This document shows, in pieces, positions 1 through 10,956 of a stretch of DNA of 64,000 nt. Numbering within the stretch: the first letter of the stretch is position 1; each line of letters begins with the position of its first letter. This DNA comes from Cerioporus squamosus. Taxonomy: Eukaryota > Basidiomycota > Agaricomycetes > Polyporales > Polyporaceae. Where the stretch lies: positions 1 through 64,000 of the forward strand of contig JABYQS010000155.1 in assembly GCA_022592435.1 (NCBI GenBank), in the 5' to 3' direction. The notes beneath the pieces were generated by a model, which saw only the letters and a list, made by a program, of their open reading frames with translations, made no database searches and had not been told where the DNA came from. The position numbers were made by a program, and so were the translations under genes.

Positions 1-79
1 GGCGACAAGGCTGGCAACCCGGACACTTCTCGCGCGCCCGTCGACTCGACACGGCACACTCTCCCTGTCCGCACGATGG

Positions 80-2794
80 ATGGCGAGTGCGTCCGCAGAC
101 TCGGTGCGTTCTACACCCCGCGCGCGTTCCAGACCCGCTGAACGCGTCCTTGCAGCTCAGGAAGACACCGCTGTACGATTTCCATGTCGCGAACGGTGCA
201 AAGATGGTCCCCTTTGCTGGGTACTCCATGCCGCTTTCGTACGGCAGTGTCGGCGCAGGTACGTGATACTTTGTTTCATTCGAACAAGAGATGCATCGCT
301 GTGGATTCCGCGGGTGGACCAAGGAGTGCAACTGTGCGGCCTCCTTCCCGACTCGGGACGCGGACGGTGAGGCTCTTTCGTTCCGGGGAAGTGAGCCTGC
401 GGGCTTCTGAAAGAGTACATCCTAGGGTCTGCTACATCGCCGAGTGCGCACGTCCGACGGTGCAGCCGGTTCAGCAACTGTGGAAAGCACCAACTCGCGG
501 TCTCTGCGGCTGACGAGGCAGCACAGAGGCGGCCCGACATACGCGATGAGGGCCGTGGCAGAGATCGTGGTGGGCCAAATCCAACCCGACTTCCCTCCCC
601 TCCGCCCTCCCTCCTGTGCCGCTTCCAGCCGCCCCGAGAGTGAGGGCCATGAAGTGAGACCGTGCGCTTCTTCAGCCACACTATCACGGCGTGCAGGATC
701 GAGAGCACGGGAACTGGTGTCAGCGGCACAGTGCGCCGTACATGCATTCAATGCACGGACAACGAGAATCGCAACATGCGTGTGGAACATGGGAAGACGT
801 GCCCGTTCCAGTTATCGCAGTCGCGTACCTTTTACCGACCAGTGGATGCATGCAGCTGCTGGCGTCTTCGTCAGGATCGACTCGCCCTTCGCATGCGCCG
901 TGCCGGTTAGAGGTCCGCCATGGGGTAGAAGAATGGGGAAACAGTAGAAGCACACGCAGCGGCCCGACAGGTCTGGGCAGCATTCATGTCCATGGCGGTA
1001 CAGGAGCCACCATCTGACCTCACAGCGCATAACTTGATCAAGCGAAATCGGGGATATGTTAGGTGATACGGAGTACCCGTGCCCGTTGCGCTCCCGCACG
1101 CGATGCACCCGAATTCCTCACCCCGCCCGCTCTGCTGTTATATCTCCCCCGCGACGCATCTTCATAAAGTTTGGCCCTCTGAAGAGTATCTCTGTCTGTG
1201 CGCGTACCTCGGACGCAAGAAGAGATGTCTTCGTGGATTCGTTATAGGGCCATGCTTGATCTCGGCTCGCTGTACCATCTATCACAATCAACTGGCGTCG
1301 CCCGCATCGGAGGCAGACCGAATACCTTCGAGACGTCGGCTGTCAGCACTCGCACCGATCTCGCGTGTGTTCGTTCGTACCTTAGACTCACATGGCCGCA
1401 CACACAGTCGCAAGTCACCACCACGTCCGCAATTCGGTCGGCCTCTTCGACGTCGGACACATGGTCCAGTCAAAGTACGTACCCGCGGTCTCCTTGTCCT
1501 GCGCGAGCTAACGCTTCCACCCGCAAGTTTCCGCGGCCCAACCGTAACCGCATTCCTCGAATGGCTTACACCGTCCTCCCTCAAGACTCTCGCGCCCTAC
1601 TCCTCCACCCTCTCCGTCCTCCTCAACGAGCGCGGCGGTATCATCGACGACACCGTGATCACCAAGCACGCGGAAGATGCGTACTACGTCGTCACCAACG
1701 CCGGCCGCCGCGACCGCGACCTCGCCTGGTTCAAGGACAAGCTGCACGAGTGGAACGCGGGCGAGAGCGCGAAGGCAGAGGGTCCAGTCGAGCACGAGGT
1801 GCTTGATGGGTGGGGTTTGCTCGCTCTGCAAGGTGCGTGTTGCACCAAGGTTCACGAAGAGTACAACTCAAGTGAGATCCCCGTGCGCAGGCCCCGAAGC
1901 CGCGCAGTATCTGCAAGGCCTCACCTCGTTCGACCTGCGCGAGCTCACCTTCGGCAAGTGCGCCTTCGTCCCCATCGAGGGCTTCAACCTCCACGTCGCC
2001 CGTGGCGGCTACACCGGCGAGGACGGCTTCGAGGTCCGTCCCCGTGCCCCTCTACCTACACTCTGCTCACCTTGCTGATGCCCTCGACGCAGATTTCCAT
2101 CCCGCCTTCCCAGACCGTCGACGTCGCCCAGCTGCTCTCAAAACCGCCCGTCCAGCTCACCGGCCTGGGCGCCCGAGACAGCCTCCGCCTCGAGGCCGGC
2201 ATGTGTCTCTACGGCCAGGACCTCGACGAGGACACCACGCCCGTCGAGGCCGGCCTCACCTGGGTCATCGGTGCGTCCCATCGTCCACTCCTTATCTCAA
2301 CCAAGTCGCTGACGTTCGCCGCGCGCGCAGGCAAGGACCGCCGGGAGACTGGCGCATTCATCGGCGCAGAAGGCGTGCGGAAACATCTGAAGGAGGGTCC
2401 GCCCAGGCGCCGAGTCGGGCTGACCGTCGAAGGTGCACCCGCGCGACGTGAGTGCTGTCTCGTCTCCGCACCCAGCGCTGTCGCTAACTCTCCCACCAAC
2501 GCACGCAGAGGGCGCAAAGATCTTCGCACCCTCCAGCGACTCGCAAATCGGTACGCCAGACCTTATTCCCCACCCCATCCTGGGGCCTGCTCCGACACCC
2601 TGCTGACCCTCGCCACAGGCACCGTCACGTCCGGGATCCCCTCGCCGACGCTGGGAAAAAACATCGCGATGGCGTACGTCCAGAACGGGTGGCACAAGAA
2701 GGGCACCGAGGTCGCCGTCGACGTGCGCAACAAGCTGCGCAAGGCCGTCCTGACCCCCATGCCGTTCGTCCCGACGCGGTACTATCGCGGGTGA
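80..2794 (+). CDS. GCV1: Aminomethyltransferase, glycine cleavage system T protein (mitochondrial)
   Basis: This is the T protein of the mitochondrial glycine cleavage complex. It moves the aminomethyl carbon from lipoylated H protein to tetrahydrofolate and releases ammonia. Family signatures appear in order across about nine exons: [20 protein letters not shown] (156-215), [13 protein letters not shown] (about 1430-1474), [12 protein letters not shown] (about 1633), [19 protein letters not shown] (about 1927-1983), [30 protein letters not shown] (about 2163-2222), and the C-terminal [19 protein letters not shown] and YYRG before the TGA at 2792-2794. The ATG at 80 gives MASASADS joined to LRKTP by an intron (104-155). 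The frame is open leftward to the window edge, so the targeting presequence may start outside the window and the true start is uncertain. Other introns are short except 259-1407. No frame break was seen. Confidence 0.9.
259..1407 (+). other. Unusually long (1149 base) intron of GCV1
   Basis: The donor GTACGT at 259 follows the codons for SVGA, and the acceptor CACACAG ends at 1407, just before the bases coding for [18 protein letters not shown]. The split codon (G plus TC) restores valine, so the T-protein sequence is continuous across the gap. All other introns of this gene are about 50-70 bases. I see no long conserved ORF, no clear terminal repeats and no poly(A) tract inside it, so whether an old mobile element caused the expansion is unproven. 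Confidence 0.75.
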
Positions 2795-3305
2795 GCCGTG
2801 GTATGCGGCGGCGTGGCATTCAACATGTCGTATATAGCTCCCCAGCACGGAGCGACTCCCTGATTGAGAAAACTGGTGCTCTTCGCGCCATCTTGACGGC
2901 TGACGACAGGGTAGACCTCGGGGGACCTTGACAGGATCGTCGTACTTTCGCACCAGTTAGAGACTAGCATCGCGTACTTGCTTGTTTCGATGCACATCAC
3001 TATCACAACCAAGCAGACGGACTCTGGGACCGAGCGTCGTTTGACTATGATTGTATTGGGCTGTACTAGCGAGTCGGAAAACGACGTACCTTCGCCCGCC
3101 CGTCGGTTAAACCTACCAAGTACGGTGACGCCGACAATGCACTGTGGCCACGACTGATAATCCCGACTGGCTCTTTCTCCTCCTTTGTGCACTCCGTGAA
3201 TCGGTCGCTGAGGGACGCTGTCTCTGACCGAAAACGGACCTACACCAGCGAAAGACACTCCGCCCCTATCTTGGACAACACCGCCCACGGCGCGCCTCCT
3301 GGTTT
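2795..3305. other. Intergenic, 3' flank of GCV1
   Basis: About 510 bases hold the GCV1 3' flank. I see no coding signature, repeat or RNA gene here. Confidence 0.5.
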
Positions 3306-3455
3306 GTGAAGAACAACGAACAACGTCAAGTCGTTGTCATCGCCTTCCAGCCTGCCATCTCCGGGCAGCAGCATCCGTCGCTCGTCCTGGCTCAGAACTC
3401 AAGCTCAGACGACCTGCACAAGCTCTTTGAAGTTGAGCTTGGACCGCGACCACCA
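3306..3455 (+). pseudogene. Fragment of a deaminase-like family gene
   Basis: The plus-strand frame reads QVVVIAFQPAISGQQHP then SLVLAQNSS. This resembles QVTAVAFRPSSP and FVLAQHTG in the intact N-terminal region of the gene just downstream (about 3640-3710). It also resembles the inverted copy at 10.1-10.9 kb. Nothing comparable to the rest of the protein surrounds it. I read it as a short relic of an extra copy directly upstream of the gene at 3458. Confidence 0.45.
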
Positions 3456-3457
3456 CG

Positions 3458-5392
3458 ATGTACGACGAGAACAATCCCGACTGGCTCGCACTCCTCCTCT
3501 GCGGACTCGACGAGATGGGCGAAACCCACCGGGACGCGCTTCCTGTGGCTGACGAGGCCCACGGCCAGGACAAACTTGAACTGCTTGAACTTGTCTTAGA
3601 CAGCATCGCACGTCTCCTGATCTTCGAAGACCGGAAACAAGTCACCGCCGTCGCGTTCCGGCCTTCCAGTCCATTGCGGCCGCCTATGTTCGTGCTGGCG
3701 CAGCACACCGGGGTTTTCAACAAGGTCGAGAACCACCTCCGTTACCTCGTCTCCCATGTCCGCAAGGTCCGCGAGCTCTACCTTGCGGCGGGCAATGATG
3801 ACGAGAACTCGTCTCCCGGTATCGGTGCATCGGTACCGATAGTGCCTCGGCAGAACGACCCTCTGCAGGCAGAGTACCTGCGCGGCGAGGTCGCTGCCAT
3901 CCATCACAGTTGGCAGAAGAGCAAGCGGCGCTGCAACAAGGACGAGTGCGCCACGACCTTCCTCGAGCTGCTCGTCGCAGAAGTCCAAGGTCCTCCCGCA
4001 GAGCAGCGCATTGGTACTGGTCGCGACGAGCAGGAGTTCCTGGCGTTGAGGGCGCAGGAGCTCCGGACGCTGAAGGCCCTCCAAGACTGCCTCGTGGAGG
4101 ATCGTGTCCGCCTCAACGCCGTCGGCCGGCAGATCGCGACCATACGCCAGCTCCTCTCGTCCTCGATTTGCCCTCGACTGAATGAGGACGACGGTGAATA
4201 CAAGATTGCCCCCGACGACGCAGTGGTGCTAATCAGGTTGCGACATGCGTACCACAACTTGCTGGGGTTCACGTCGGGCTCTCAGTCGCAGTACCTTTGG
4301 TCGCTGTGTAGCGACTGTGTTCGTGGTCAGTTAGTATCATGATACGATATTGGAACTTCCGGCGGGCTGACACATGCGCAGCTCGGTACGAAATTCAGAA
4401 AGCCCGGCGATACGACAAACAGTGTGAGCGCGACGAAGAGGAAAAGCACGGCGAGGGGGACGCCGAACGTCCGAGTCAACAGGCGCAGCAGAATGAGGAG
4501 GCACCGAAGCCGCCGTTCGACGTCGCAAAGTGGTTGGCCAAGGTTGCCTCTGTCAGTCTCGACTGCCTCCGGATCCGACGGATCTCCACGTCGGCCACGC
4601 ATGGCTACCACCCTCTTCGGCCTGCTGTTAAGTATCTCCACGTCCGACATTAGGGCTGTTCTTCCATATGTTGGCTGGAAAGACATTGAAGATGCTCAGT
4701 TACGCGCCGTAACCTGAGCAGGACGGCCTTTAAAGTCTCATCAGGTGCGTCTCTTAGCCGGCCGAGAATCGTGCTAGACTCTCAACACGATGTATGACCT
4801 CTAGGTCTCGTTCAGTCGGTCGACGAATCAGTTTCGGGCAGGGCGCACCCATTCATACACTGTGAATGCGCTCTGCTGGCACACCTCCACGATCAAGGGA
4901 TCGAGGACATCGTCGCGTACGTCGGTGAAACCTCCAAGTTCCTGCTGGCTGTGCGCGACGTACTTCGCGTGCTACCGCGAGGTCACTGGCTCCGTCATCA
5001 AGATACGAGAGACCCCGGGCCAAGGCCAGCTCGTGCAGTGGCGAATTCCCTCGCTCAGTAATTCGCGTGTGGAGGCGGACCTTCGCGGGAATATGAGCGA
5101 GAAGCTTATGGAGAAGCTGAAGGTACAGGCGCAAGTGGTTCGTACGCACCACCGTAACGCGTCGCAGAGCACGACAGCCTCCGAGCCGGCAGTACTGGGT
5201 CTCCCGCCCCGTACGTCCCAATTTACCCATTCACGCATGGCCGCGCTGATGTGCGACCGCTGTCAGCCACCGAGGACGAAGAGAGACGGGCAGTCCTTGA
5301 AGCGAATTACGCCATGTTCGCACTTCGGGCTATCTACTGAGCAGGCGATGGCTGCTTTAGGACGAGGCGACGGGCGTGCGGTGACGCGGTGA
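3458..5392 (+). pseudogene. OTT_1508-like deaminase family gene, frame broken between zinc-binding motifs
   Basis: Exon 1 (3458-4325) encodes 289 codons starting MYDENNPDWLALLLCGLDEM, a helical N-terminal region. A 56-base intron (4326-4381) leads to ARYEIQKARRYDKQ and an acidic, Q-rich stretch; that frame stops at 4653. From about 4817 another exon reads HPFIHCECALLAHLHD and YVGETSK. The sequence then continues one frame over as SCWLCATYFACYREVTGS and VQWRIPSL to a stop at 5392. HCEC plus a downstream C-x-x-C is the usual zinc-site layout of fungal OTT_1508-like (nucleic-acid/nucleotide deaminase fold) proteins. The frame change lies exactly between these two motifs. That the N-terminal exons and the deaminase part are one gene is inference from family architecture. 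A missed intron or an assembly indel could rescue the frame, but I found no usable splice pair. The substrate is unknown. Confidence 0.55.
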
Positions 5393-5395
5393 GAA

Positions 5396-5987
5396 GACAA
5401 AGGCCGAGAGCGTGCGAGAGATTGAGAGCGAGAGTTACGAGCAGCGGGCGGAGCGGGCCCGCAAGGTGGGCACCTCAATGTAGTTACAACATTGACGACG
5501 TTCGCCCCGAGCTGAAGTCTGAAGGTCAGCGTAACAGGTAACAGCACGCACAGTCGCCGTCGAGGCCTCGGTGGCTTGTGTCGTTGCTTTCGCCACATTG
5601 CCGCGAACTTGCAGCCCGTACAGAAACGGTGTCAAGAACCGGACGAACAACACAGGATCAGGCTCAAAACGTCATGGTGCGAAGGCAAGAGCGCAGGCTT
5701 GTCACTTCGCGCAAGATCGCACGTCGAATGTTGTACGCGCCGGTAAACTTAGTTACAGTAACTTGCAGTCTAGGACGCATGGAACTGACCTTTGAGGCCT
5801 GGACTGCAGAAACCCCTGCGCCCGTCTGCACCCACATCTCCCAAGAGATAAAAGAACATACATTGCCAAGTTTCCTACCATTCCAACCTCCAAAGCACGC
5901 CTACCGACCGCCGTTCCTCCCAGCAAACCATATCGTCACCAGACGCCGCACAGCACCCGTCCAGAGCCCTGGCTCAACGTCCAGTAC
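5396..5987. other. Intergenic between convergent deaminase-like gene and CRN1
   Basis: About 590 bases contain the 3' flanks of the convergent genes. No conserved coding frame, repeat or RNA gene was recognised. Confidence 0.5.
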
Positions 5988-8158
5988 TCAGCTATCGAGG
6001 AGCGCAGCGGCCTTACGCGCGTTCGCGCGCACGGTCTCCACCTGCAGCTCGAGGTTGCGGATCTGTGCGCGGGCTTCGCGCAGCTCCGCCGTCAGCCTCG
6101 CGTTCTCCTCCTTCAGCGCCGATACGGTTGAGTCCTGGTCACGGTTCGACGCACATGGCAAGATCAGGCCATCTGCGGTAGCACGAAACGTTGCAAACTC
6201 ACCTCCTGAGGGCTCGTATGTGAACGCGTCGGCTCCGCTCTCGGTGCAGGCGCAGGCTCCTCGTGCACAGCAACGACTGGAGCGGGCGCAGGCGCAGCAG
6301 CGGGCGGGGGCGCGGACGTCGTCTTCGTCGGTGCCGGGGCGGGCGCTGCTGCTTGAGAGGGTGCAGAGCCCGAGGCGGAGAAGACGGAGCCGTCGTCAAG
6401 GGAGACGAGCTTCGGCGGCGCGTTCTTGCCGGAGAAAAACTCTGCGGCGGAGAGCGCGGGCTCGGCGGAGGGCGCGGGCGGGAAGATGTCGGATTGGAAG
6501 GAGTCGGACTGCGTGCGCGAGCATGTTAGTGCAGATATGAAAACAAGGGACGCGGACGCACTTTTCGGGGGACGATGAAGGCGATGGCCTCAATGGAGTT
6601 CGCCGCGACTTTCAGCGCGCGCGCGATCTCGCAGTCAGAGACAGAGAGGCCGCGACGGGGGAGGAAGCACATCCCGCGCTGGGGCTCGGAGGACTTGTAC
6701 TCTGCGAGCGGGAACAGGTTGTCGTTCTCGTACTCGTAGTACCGGATGTTCCCGTCGCTGGGAGGAGCGTCAGCGTCAGCCACGCGCGAGTACCCGAAGA
6801 CTTACCCTTTGCCGGCGAGGAAGAGGATGTTGTTGTCCGTCCAGAAAGGCATGAGCACGCCCGAGGTCTGGTCGATGGTGATCGTCTTGACGTTCGATAG
6901 CGAGCCGGTCTCCCAGAGCGCCACCTGGCGGTCGCTCATCTTGCTGAAGCCGGTCGTGGCGATGCGGTCCTTGTCCCCCATCCATACCACGCGCGCGCCC
7001 TGCGTGAGTGAGTGAGTACGTACCGACGTGGGGAACATCGCTGGAAAGGACAGCCTTAGCCACCGTGTTCAGCCGCAGCATCTGGACATATTACTTTCGC
7101 GTGCCAATCAAGCCACGCAAAACGTAACATATCCCGAGTGCATTGGTCTACACCGTGCAGAACGGCAGAAAGGCATCGTCGCCCGGGCTGCTTGTCCGAA
7201 CGACGTCCTTTCTGCCAACTGACGAAAGGAACGGGACGTGTGGGGACGGAATACTCTTGGTATAACAGGTAGCGAGGATGAAACGTAAAGATGGCTGATA
7301 CCATGTCTGCCCTGAAATCCCGTGGCACGCGACACGCACCTTGATTCCGCCGTGGCCCTCGCCGACGCGCACAGGATCGCCACCAGCACGAGGATCGAAG
7401 ATGCGAATCTTGCGGTCGCGGCAGGTGGTGACGAGCAGGTTGCCCCACGGGTTGAAGGCGAGACTCTGGATGGCATCCGCATGGCCGCCGAGGACGGACT
7501 TGGGGCTCTCGGGGTTGGCGAGGTCCCAGAGCTTGACGACGTGGTCGCCCGTTGAGGTCGCGAGGACGTTGTTCGCCGTCGGGTGGAAGAGGACGTGGCC
7601 GACGCGGCGCGGGGAGACATCGATGCGGGCGACGGGGTCAAAGTCCTGGGGCTCCCAGCCGTCCTGGCCCCAGCCGTCGAACGCACCTGCCTCGACCTTC
7701 CAGATCATCGCCTTGCCGTCCTCGCCGGCGGAGGCAACGACAGAGTCGTTGAAGGGCGACCAATCGGTGTCGAGGACAGGGCCGGAGTGGCTGCGGGCGA
7801 GGGGGAGGAGGTCGGGGAGCTTGGAAGGGAAGCCGGCCGGGAGAGGCGCGAACGGCGAAGGGAGGGGTAGGATGGCAAACGCGCCGCCGCCCGAAGACTG
7901 CCAGTTGAGAGATACGTACCGCTGGAGAGGAGATGGGTGTTCGTGAGCTGTGCGGGTGAGGAGGACGTGGACGGCGTACGGTCGAGGCGGAGATGACGTT
8001 CGTATCCCATGCGCTGTTCGTCACCTTCACATTGTCGAACCCGTACTCCTTCTTGCCCTGCTGGCCAAAGACATGCCTGCGCGCGGTCGTCAGCGACGGC
8101 GGAGGACGGAATCGGCGGGCGCGTACCGATACTTGGATGCCCGCACGAATCGTGACAT
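5988..8158 (-). CDS. CRN1: Coronin, actin-binding WD40 protein
   Basis: Coronin binds F-actin and regulates Arp2/3 in cortical actin patches. The minus strand starts MSRFVRASKYR, an intron follows, then HVFGQQGKKEYGFDNVKVTN, the characteristic coronin N terminus. WD40 blades follow: SGPVLDTDWSPFNDSVVAS, GHVLFHPTANNVLATSTGD, KLWDLANPESPKSVLGGHAD, FNPWGNLLVTTCRDRKIRIF, then GARVVWMGDKDRIATTGFSK, DRQVALWE and DGNIRYYEYENDNLFPLAEY. A Ser/Pro/Ala-rich linker with many alanines leads to the C-terminal coiled coil STVSALKEENARLTAELREA and QIRNLELQVETVRANARKAA, ending LLDS and a stop at 5988-5990. All parts expected of a type I coronin are present with no frame breaks. The start at 8158 is fixed by the MSRFVR signature. 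A 340-base intron (7000-7339) interrupts GGIK and GARVVW. Confidence 0.93.
7164..7216. other. Strong stem-loop inside a CRN1 intron
   Basis: GGCAGAAAGG (7164-7173) and CCTTTCTGCC (7207-7216) are perfect inverted repeats. After a small bulge the stem can extend by CGTCG/CGACG, giving about 15 pairs and a loop near 19 bases. It lies in the middle of the 340-base intron 7000-7339. A small-RNA (milRNA or mirtron-like) precursor or a transposon remnant are both possible; no expression evidence is available. Confidence 0.5.
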
Positions 8159-8446
8159 CGCAGCCCAGTCACAGCAGATATGTGGTTTGTAGAATTAGAG
8201 ATGCGATAACCACAGCGCGGAATGCGGATTCACGGAGTACAAGGAGGGAGGAGGAGGAGGAGATCTGGAGGAGACGCATCCCGTATGCATCGGTACACAG
8301 CGACGCAGATCAGACGCGTGACCGCGGGATCCGCTGACTAAGCAGGCCCCTCGTTTAACCACACTGCCTCGCCATTCAGTCTCGACGTCTCACCAGTCCA
8401 AACACTCATCTGCCTTAGCTCTACCAGAAAGACACAGAGTCGAGCC
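8159..8446. promoter_or_regulatory. Divergent intergenic promoter of CRN1 and the HNH-type gene
   Basis: The 288 bases separate the CRN1 start (minus, 8158) from the start of the HNH-type gene (plus, 8447), so both promoters must lie here. A purine-rich GGAGGAGGAGG run sits near 8248. No clear TATA box was identified. Confidence 0.4.
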
Positions 8447-9865
8447 ATGTACGGCACATTGCTCGGCACTTCTTACGAAGCCGAATTCGACAAAATCCTC
8501 AACTCCGGGAAGACGACAGCACTCTTAGCTCAGGAGGCACGGAAGTATCTAGCCATCCTCGAAAACCCCGCCTATAGCGATGATAACATCCCCATATGGG
8601 TCAGACGACTCTCACAGCGCGGCTTGGATGGCTTCACGATCAAGAAGCTCATCGAAGCCATGTACCAAGGTGCGACGGAGGTCGGCCTTCCAGAAGGCCT
8701 GCGATACGCCTACATCGCCACATGCGCCTGTGGGGCACTCGCTCGTGAAGATGAACGTCTTACTCAGGAGGGCTGCGAAGAGCGCCTTGCTCAGGAATTG
8801 ACGAGATTGGCTACCAGATGGGTAGCGTACTTACATGTTATGGCCCTGTGAGCGCATCAAAGTTTTCACTTCACAATTCCAGGACCTCATCATATCGCGG
8901 CCCGGCCCAGTCGCTCCAGGTGACAGCGATCCTGAAGACCGCTTTGAAGCTGTCACTTACATGCACGGCGACACAGCCGCTGCGATCGACGAGGGCCCGG
9001 GTGCCAACCGTTGGAGAGAAGAGGTGAGCAATTGCCTTGTTTAGTCAATGCTTCCACTCATCCCAGATGCACCAGGTTGTTGAATAGACACAATTACACT
9101 TGTCTCTTGACCGGTGTCGTTCACCCGTCGATCCCAAAGGACAAAAACCCATCTGGCGCCATCGCGCTCAAGTTAGACGCTTTCCACCACTGTTCAGTTC
9201 TCCAAATATGATTCAAGTTCCAACGCTGCTAAGGACCACCTCAACTCCTCGAAGGTCAGTCACACGAGCTGGCCCCGCCGCGCACCTGTCTGTACTCGTT
9301 CTGACTGGTGTCCTCATAGACACGTTCCATCATACGACCATGGACATCCTCAAATCCTACATCGGCGGCATGGAGGACGACTACTTCTGACTTAAAATCG
9401 ATTGAAGCAGTGTTCGGCGATCTCAAGGACGAAAACGCACTGCTCCTCGAGCTGCAGAAGCACCAGAAGTTCGACAACTTCGAATGGTGCTTGTTGGAAA
9501 CTGAGGTTCGTTCTTCGCTCCTGAGTGCCTAATCGCCATAGCTGTCAGTCACTGTCCACATCCTGATCTGCCGCCAGGTGCCCAACACGTACACCGTGCA
9601 ATGGTTCGACGAGACAGTACGACATTGGCCCGGAGCACTCGCGCGCGAGGTCACGTTCGCAGACCGCAGCGAGCAACATCCTGGGTTCGCCCTCCCCAGT
9701 CCTCTGTTACTACGGTGGCATGCCGCTCTCGCCCATGTGTTTCACTTCAGCGGCGTCGCAGAGCTGTTCGGTAAGCTCAATGGCCCACCTAGCGGCGACG
9801 GGACCGCCATTCTTAGCCAGTCCGGCGACGCCTTCATGGCGCACGTTGTTATCTTCGATGGATAG
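8447..9865 (+). pseudogene. HNH-nuclease-type protein of basidiomycete family, probably decayed
   Basis: The first exon encodes MYGTLLGTSYEAEFDKILNS and on to about 8850. Later blocks are QDLIISRPGPVAPGDSDPED (8881-9022), then RCTRLLNRHNYTCLLTGVVH (9066-9125), which matches the RDxxxCxxTG opening of HNH/HNH_2 domains. Next come KYDSSSNAAKDHLNSSK, MDILKSYIGGM, KSIEAVFGDLKDENALLLEL and HQKFDNFEWCLLETE. The C-terminal block is PNTYTVQWFD, ALAREVTFADRS, LRWHAALAHVFHFSGVAELF, ending VVIFDG and TAG at 9863-9865. The family layout is clear. However, the expected AHI(I/F)P-type histidine motif after LKLDAFHH is garbled by a frame change near 9195, and another occurs near 9389. I read it as a recent pseudogene, although undetected introns could repair it. 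It shares a divergent promoter with CRN1. Confidence 0.55.
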
Positions 9866-10099
9866 GCGATATGCAGGTACGCCGAGCTCACGAAAGACGA
9901 ATTGTGAGTCAGCCAACAACAAAGCCAACGTCGTAGGAGGACCAACTTGAACTAACCACGAATACAGTCCGTACAGAGCGGCCAAAGGTACGGCGCCTCC
10001 TCCATGAGCCGGATAATGAGGTGATGGTCCATGCGCAGCCGTATGAGCACACGGGCGTCCGCGTCGGAGATCTCAGTGCCAGTCTCTCCGAGTCCCTCG

Positions 10100-10866
10100 A
10101 GAGGACCCCGCGCCTGTGCCCGAAAGACCTCTCCATGGACTCACGCGACGCTCTCGCCGACCGCCCGGAGGCGTTGAAACGTTGACGGCCCGCCACCGCG
10201 CAGCTTTGGAGGGCCCTCAGGCCTCAGGCCTCAGCGTCCGCTCCTCCTCCGCGTCCTCCTCGCACTGGCCCAGCGCGCTGATCCGCGGGGACCCCATCGA
10301 GGACGCCAGCGACGAGTCTCGCAAACCGTTCGTGCCGGCGCCGGGCCTCTTTCGCGAACCGCCGCTTTGCTGCTCTTCTCCCAACAGTGGTACGCCGCAT
10401 GGCCCGCGATCTCGCCTTCCTGGATCTCCCTCTGCAGCGGAGTGTTCTGCACCGCCGTGAACTCGAACACCGGTCCCTCGCCCCCAGTGTCCGGAGCGGA
10501 GGCGCTCTGAGTCTTGTCGTTCAAACCCTCCTGGAGTAAAAGTTCGCGGACCCGACGCAGATGCTCGACGAGGTGAACGAGGTGGTGCACGACATGATCC
10601 GCGATTCCCGTGTTCTGCGCCAGCACGAATCCCGGCGGATGCGTCGCGCTGCAGGCTGGAACGCGACGGCAGTGACCTGCGCCTTTTCTGCGTGGATCAG
10701 GAGGCGGGCGATGCTGTCCAAGACAGGGACGAAACGCTTGAGCAGTTTGTTTGTCCTTTGGGCGAGGCTCTTTAAGCACAGGGAGCGGTTTTTGGCGGTC
10801 TTCTATCTCGCTCAGTCCGCAGAGGACGCGTGCGAGCTGGTTCGGATCGTTGTCGTCGTACATCAT
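10100..10866 (-). pseudogene. Inverted second copy of the deaminase-like gene, frameshifted N-terminal part
   Basis: The minus strand begins MYDDNDPNQLARVLCGLSEI, closely matching MYDENNPDWLALLLCGLDEM at 3458. Similarity continues as VLDSIARLLIHAEKAQVTAV (a different frame, near 10700-10660), then FVLAQNTGIADHVVHHLVHL and RRVRELLLQ in the first frame. It then passes to a third frame matching the EQEFLALRAQELRTL part of the plus-strand copy (near 10150-10250). At least three frame changes separate these blocks, and no HCEC/CxxC deaminase module follows. It is a clear relic of the same family, in opposite orientation, 6.7 kb away across CRN1. Confidence 0.6.
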
Positions 10867-10956
10867 GATCGTCGTGGTCGCGGTCGAAGTTTGACCAGGA
10901 CGCCACAGCGCCGCTTCGAATCCCGGCCGCGGGCAATGCGACTCGTTCCACAGCAC

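Noticed and set aside
259..1407. Solo LTR or complete transposon in the GCV1 intron
   Set aside because: I could not find TG..CA ends, inverted repeats or a target duplication by eye; only the length is unusual.
1079..2794. 571-codon continuous plus-strand frame over GCV1
   Set aside because: Only parts of it are T-protein exons; the rest is intron sequence that happens to lack stops, including the end of the long intron.
5578..6540. 320-codon plus-strand frame
   Set aside because: It is antisense to the coronin coiled-coil and linker exons and has low-complexity Arg/Ser composition.
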